Source: CAJQND01 sp051010055 (GTDB lineage: Bacteria > Pseudomonadota > Alphaproteobacteria > Rhizobiales > CAJQND01). Taken from it: 7,859 bases of DNA. The translations under genes and the position numbers were made by a program. The stretch spans positions 1-7,859 of the forward strand of contig JBPCVY010000056.1 of NCBI GenBank assembly GCA_051010055.1. Reading direction: 5' to 3'. Shown one piece after another: positions 6,501-7,859 of the stretch. The notes below the pieces were generated by a model. That model saw nothing but the letters and a program-made list of their open reading frames with translations, ran no database searches and was not told where the DNA came from. Numbering within the stretch: the stretch's first letter is position 1; each line of letters starts with the position of its first letter.

Positions 6501-7859
6501 GAGCTGTCTGAATCCAGCCAGGGCATTGCTGAGCGCCTTGATACAGCGGCATCCGCTGCGGTTAATCAGCTGAGCGAGGCTTCAGAATCGTTCACTGGCC
6601 GCTTCGACAGCTCAGCAGGCTCCATCGCACAGGTGCTTACCGACGCAACCGGTCAGTTCGACACGATTGCGGCGCGCATCTCCGGCGATCTGGACCTCAC
6701 CGGCAACCGCTTTGCTGATCACCTTACCGATGTCGGCACCTCGTTCCTGGGCCGCATTGAAGGCAGCGCTGGCGACTTGATCCAACGCCTCGAAGGCGCC
6801 AATGAGAAGTTTGATTCAGCTTCGAACGGCACGGCGGAAAAACTCACATCCGCCGGCGAAACCTTCGCCACGCACCTTGAGCAGGCGAACAGCCACTTTG
6901 CTTCGCAGCTGGCAGAAACCGCGCAAGCGCTGGATGAGCGGCTTGAAACAGTCAGCACCTCCCTCACCGGGCGTCTTGAAAACACCTCCGGCACGGTGGC
7001 AGCAAGCCTTGACCATGTGAGCAATCAGATTGCAGACCGCATTGAGGGCACGGCATCGGGTATTTCTGAGCGCCTTGATGGCACTGCAGCAGGCATCGCC
7101 GATCAACTTGAGAATTTCGGTTCTGATCTTTCAGGCAAGGTTGAAAATGCCACATCCGGTATTGCCGGCCAGCTTGAGCAGGTTGGCATCTCAATGAGCG
7201 AGCAAATCAACACCGCCACATCGGGTGTTGCCGACAGGCTGGAAAATGTCAGCACATCGCTGACAGCCCGTCTCGACGATACTTCCAGCAGTGTTGCCGG
7301 CCAGCTTGAGCAGGTGTCTGACAGGCTCACCACGCAATTGGATGGCTCAACTACCCACTTCGCCACCCAGCTTGATGAAATCAGCACGTCCCTCACCGGA
7401 CGGTTGGAAAGCACCGCAGAACGGGTCGCGGGCCAACTTGAAAACGCCAGCGACACGGTTGACCGCAGTGTTGAGAACTTCGAGCAGGAAATTGCCCGGG
7501 TGCTGTCGGTCCGCGAAGATTCTCTCGGCGGCCTGATGGAGCGGCTCACCAGCAAAGCCGAATCTGCTGATCAGATCATGCAAAATTACATGTCTGTGAT
7601 CGAGAATGCCCTGGTGACGGCAGAAACCCGCGCCCGTGAAGTTGGCCATGCGCTTACTGAGCAAACTGGCTTGGCGACAGAAAATCTTGAAGAAGAGTTG
7701 CAACGTATCCAGGCTGCAAACGACGAAAAAGTCTCGGTTACAGCTGCAAATCTTGCCGCACAATTCGGACAAGCGATCGAATCGATGAATTCGAAACTTG
7801 CCGCATCTTCGAATGACTTCTCTGAAACCGCGGACAAGATGCGCGGTGCAGCACAGACT
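3522..7859 (+). CDS. Giant membrane-anchored coiled-coil protein, growth pole ring (GPR)-like; 3' end beyond window
   Basis: An uninterrupted frame of 1,446 codons that is still open at the window end. Residues 1-92 are basic and Pro/Gln-rich, probably disordered. Two membrane helices follow (about 95-117 and 135-156), flanked by RLKRK and YRRGQ, so both ends should be cytoplasmic. A helical juxtamembrane segment (about 157-379) precedes a hendecad rod (380-1338) and further helix. No cysteine is visible in the frame; the only two tryptophans are in the first membrane helix. This is the plan of the Hyphomicrobiales proteins annotated as kinesin-like or apolipoprotein A1/A4/E-like. Among them is Agrobacterium GPR, of about 2,100 residues, which forms a ring at the growing pole and is needed for polar growth and rod shape. 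By that comparison some hundreds of C-terminal residues are missing here. The ATG has GGGAAAG ending about 6 nt upstream; an in-frame GTG at 3504 is a weaker choice. Family membership is confident; the polar-growth role is inferred. Confidence 0.85.
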   Translation, partial: MASKTAEKRGNNQRRLVRRSKGQVRREPTREAPPQKEGAPNPEQRGPERAPAPGNGDRARRRPPQQVPHKRPANENEPTTAALISRLKRKPSSVPFWMAAIGSLLWVFAFAYFLSTYLASSDIVAKLVERPAPELAGIAILGVLPIFLMFAIAYIYRRGQQMSHVSEALVQTALRLVRPEEMAVEGVSTVGKAVRREVSQLVGGVEHAVKRAGELETLVHKEISNLERAFGGNEERIHNLLQGLETQRSSLEQAGFLLGNEASPLLGRLEQNTGALQSLIEQASTTLVAVDGNLAKSTEGLNATITQIAAQATGSADQIAAQSGRLEQLSGTVLHELRAFSGELSTQIDDLAGSVKTLDDTNSEVASEINKMTTSYTQHIRESAKDVAGALRMASGDFEESNKELVQYLDSTSGIVFQRLRDSTTEFAGLMNNASNEFAESNALLTNQLEAARTSITEEMRGAGSEINELIQSTSGEVEGNLRETSEGVSRQLEQSGSQISQQIESSGGVITEKLLSASGDFVENLSRARTEMFEYLEQASGDMTERVENTTVQVLDRMDAASKDMSDRVDTTTRSVMDRMDSASHDMTSRLDDTTTRLFAQLDEANSSMTERLDATSGQIVHNMTSTTERITTDLSDTGAQLFDQLQNVSGQVTLSMEHTGRNILERFDTTSAEIVKTLDNAGGHLFARLDETASGLSSRFDNASVHLEDVTGKLVDNLDQTSLRFVQHMDEATNSVFDRMETASTGLAREIQETTGSVVDRIHNASSNIGLQIEEASRPVLDRMDSATAGIGQQIEGVANSVLDRMNSSSTGVVETVKEATAVMVEQLDSTTANAAISIENVAGNVTERLDTASSNVARNIEEASGAAVSRMDAVSGGLTQQIEGATGTVIERLDATSAGIAEQIDGATEAVVQRMEGATRGVAEQIEETTNETLERINLSTGRLAQDVQGASGNLLQVMDQSTSGLLEGINVASSQIVDTMSVTAAGLTNELSESSQGIAERLDTAASAAVNQLSEASESFTGRFDSSAGSIAQVLTDATGQFDTIAARISGDLDLTGNRFADHLTDVGTSFLGRIEGSAGDLIQRLEGANEKFDSASNGTAEKLTSAGETFATHLEQANSHFASQLAETAQALDERLETVSTSLTGRLENTSGTVAASLDHVSNQIADRIEGTASGISERLDGTAAGIADQLENFGSDLSGKVENATSGIAGQLEQVGISMSEQINTATSGVADRLENVSTSLTARLDDTSSSVAGQLEQVSDRLTTQLDGSTTHFATQLDEISTSLTGRLESTAERVAGQLENASDTVDRSVENFEQEIARVLSVREDSLGGLMERLTSKAESADQIMQNYMSVIENALVTAETRAREVGHALTEQTGLATENLEEELQRIQAANDEKVSVTAANLAAQFGQAIESMNSKLAASSNDFSETADKMRGAAQT
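5712..6338 (+). repeat. 22-residue (66-bp) super-repeat within the hendecad array
   Basis: Across 19 consecutive hendecads (residues 731-939), every second unit ends in Arg, as in SVFDR, SVVDR, PVLDR, SVLDR, VTER, VIER, VVQR and TLER. This holds for nine of ten odd units and none of the nine even units, which end in Q, E, T, S or N. The pairing gives a 22-residue period, the same length as the apolipoprotein A repeat, and implies growth of the array by duplication of hendecad pairs. Confidence 0.7.
7162..7315 (+). repeat. Exact 22-nt duplication four hendecads apart
   Basis: The 22 nt at 7162-7183 recur without change at 7294-7315; both encode the end of an AGQ unit and the start of an LEQV unit. 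The distance is 132 bp, exactly four 33-bp repeats, so the copies are in register. Identity at the DNA level, including third codon positions, points to a fairly recent duplication or gene conversion within the array. Confidence 0.65.

Larger units (their letters stand above)
4659..7535 (+). repeat. Hendecad (33-bp) coding repeat array, 84 units plus five heptads
   Basis: Residues 380-1338 of the GPR-like protein divide exactly into 84 units of 11 residues and five units of 7. A typical unit reads LDATSAGIAEQ or IEGATGTVIER. Position 1 is L/I/M/V/F, position 8 is I/V/L/M/F, position 2 is usually D or E, positions 4 and 5 are small (A/S/T/G/V), and position 11 is often R or Q. Large hydrophobics therefore alternate at spacings of 7 and 4, the signature of a hendecad coiled coil and of apolipoprotein-like repeats. 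The heptads are at residues 391-397, 431-437, 702-708, 1050-1056 and 1101-1107. The array has one proline (residue 781) and few lysines. Confidence 0.9.

Noticed and set aside
4659..7535. Regular short repeats suggesting a CRISPR array or VNTR
   Set aside because: The 33-bp units are degenerate, contiguous without spacers, and keep one open reading frame with hendecad chemistry, so the repeat is selected at the protein level.
3522..7859. Annotation as kinesin, apolipoprotein or methyl-accepting chemotaxis protein
   Set aside because: No motor P-loop is visible and no secretion signal is present. The two closely spaced N-terminal membrane helices have only a short loop, not a sensor domain, and no MCP signalling hairpin motif is seen. 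The similarity is from coiled-coil composition.

Overview
The window looks like an alphaproteobacterial chromosome, most likely from the Hyphomicrobiales (Rhizobiales). It is moderately GC-rich and densely coded. The best lineage marker is the large plus-strand gene on the right. It has the architecture of the giant apolipoprotein-like, 'kinesin-like' coiled-coil membrane proteins of this order, the family of the Agrobacterium growth pole ring protein (GPR). I see no insertion sequence, phage gene, tRNA, rRNA or CRISPR array.

The left part (1-3038) is all on the minus strand. Read in the direction of transcription, it holds a single-domain histidine phosphotransfer (Hpt) protein, then an adrenodoxin-type [2Fe-2S] ferredoxin followed 26 nt later by a thioredoxin-reductase-like ferredoxin-NADP+ reductase. 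After these come a lipoprotein with three LysM domains but no peptidase domain, and the first 41 codons of a MAPEG-family membrane protein cut by the window edge. The ferredoxin and its reductase form a likely electron-transfer pair. For the lysM gene, the reductase and the Hpt gene, the ribosome binding site favours an internal start codon over the longest open frame.

The middle (3039-3521) is a gene-free interval of about 480 nt between two divergent genes, hpt to the left and the GPR-like gene to the right. Its left half is AT-rich with two TTGACA boxes facing hpt. Its right half holds a nested stem-loop, phased A-tracts and an 11-bp palindrome.

The right part (3522-7859) is one open frame of 1,446 codons that runs off the window. 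It encodes a basic proline-rich N-terminus, two transmembrane helices and a very long cytoplasmic helical rod. Residues 380-1338 divide without remainder into 84 eleven-residue repeats (hendecads) and five interspersed heptads. Part of the array also shows a 22-residue super-period. The shared control region suggests, without proving it, that the polar-growth scaffold and the Hpt phosphorelay protein are functionally linked.
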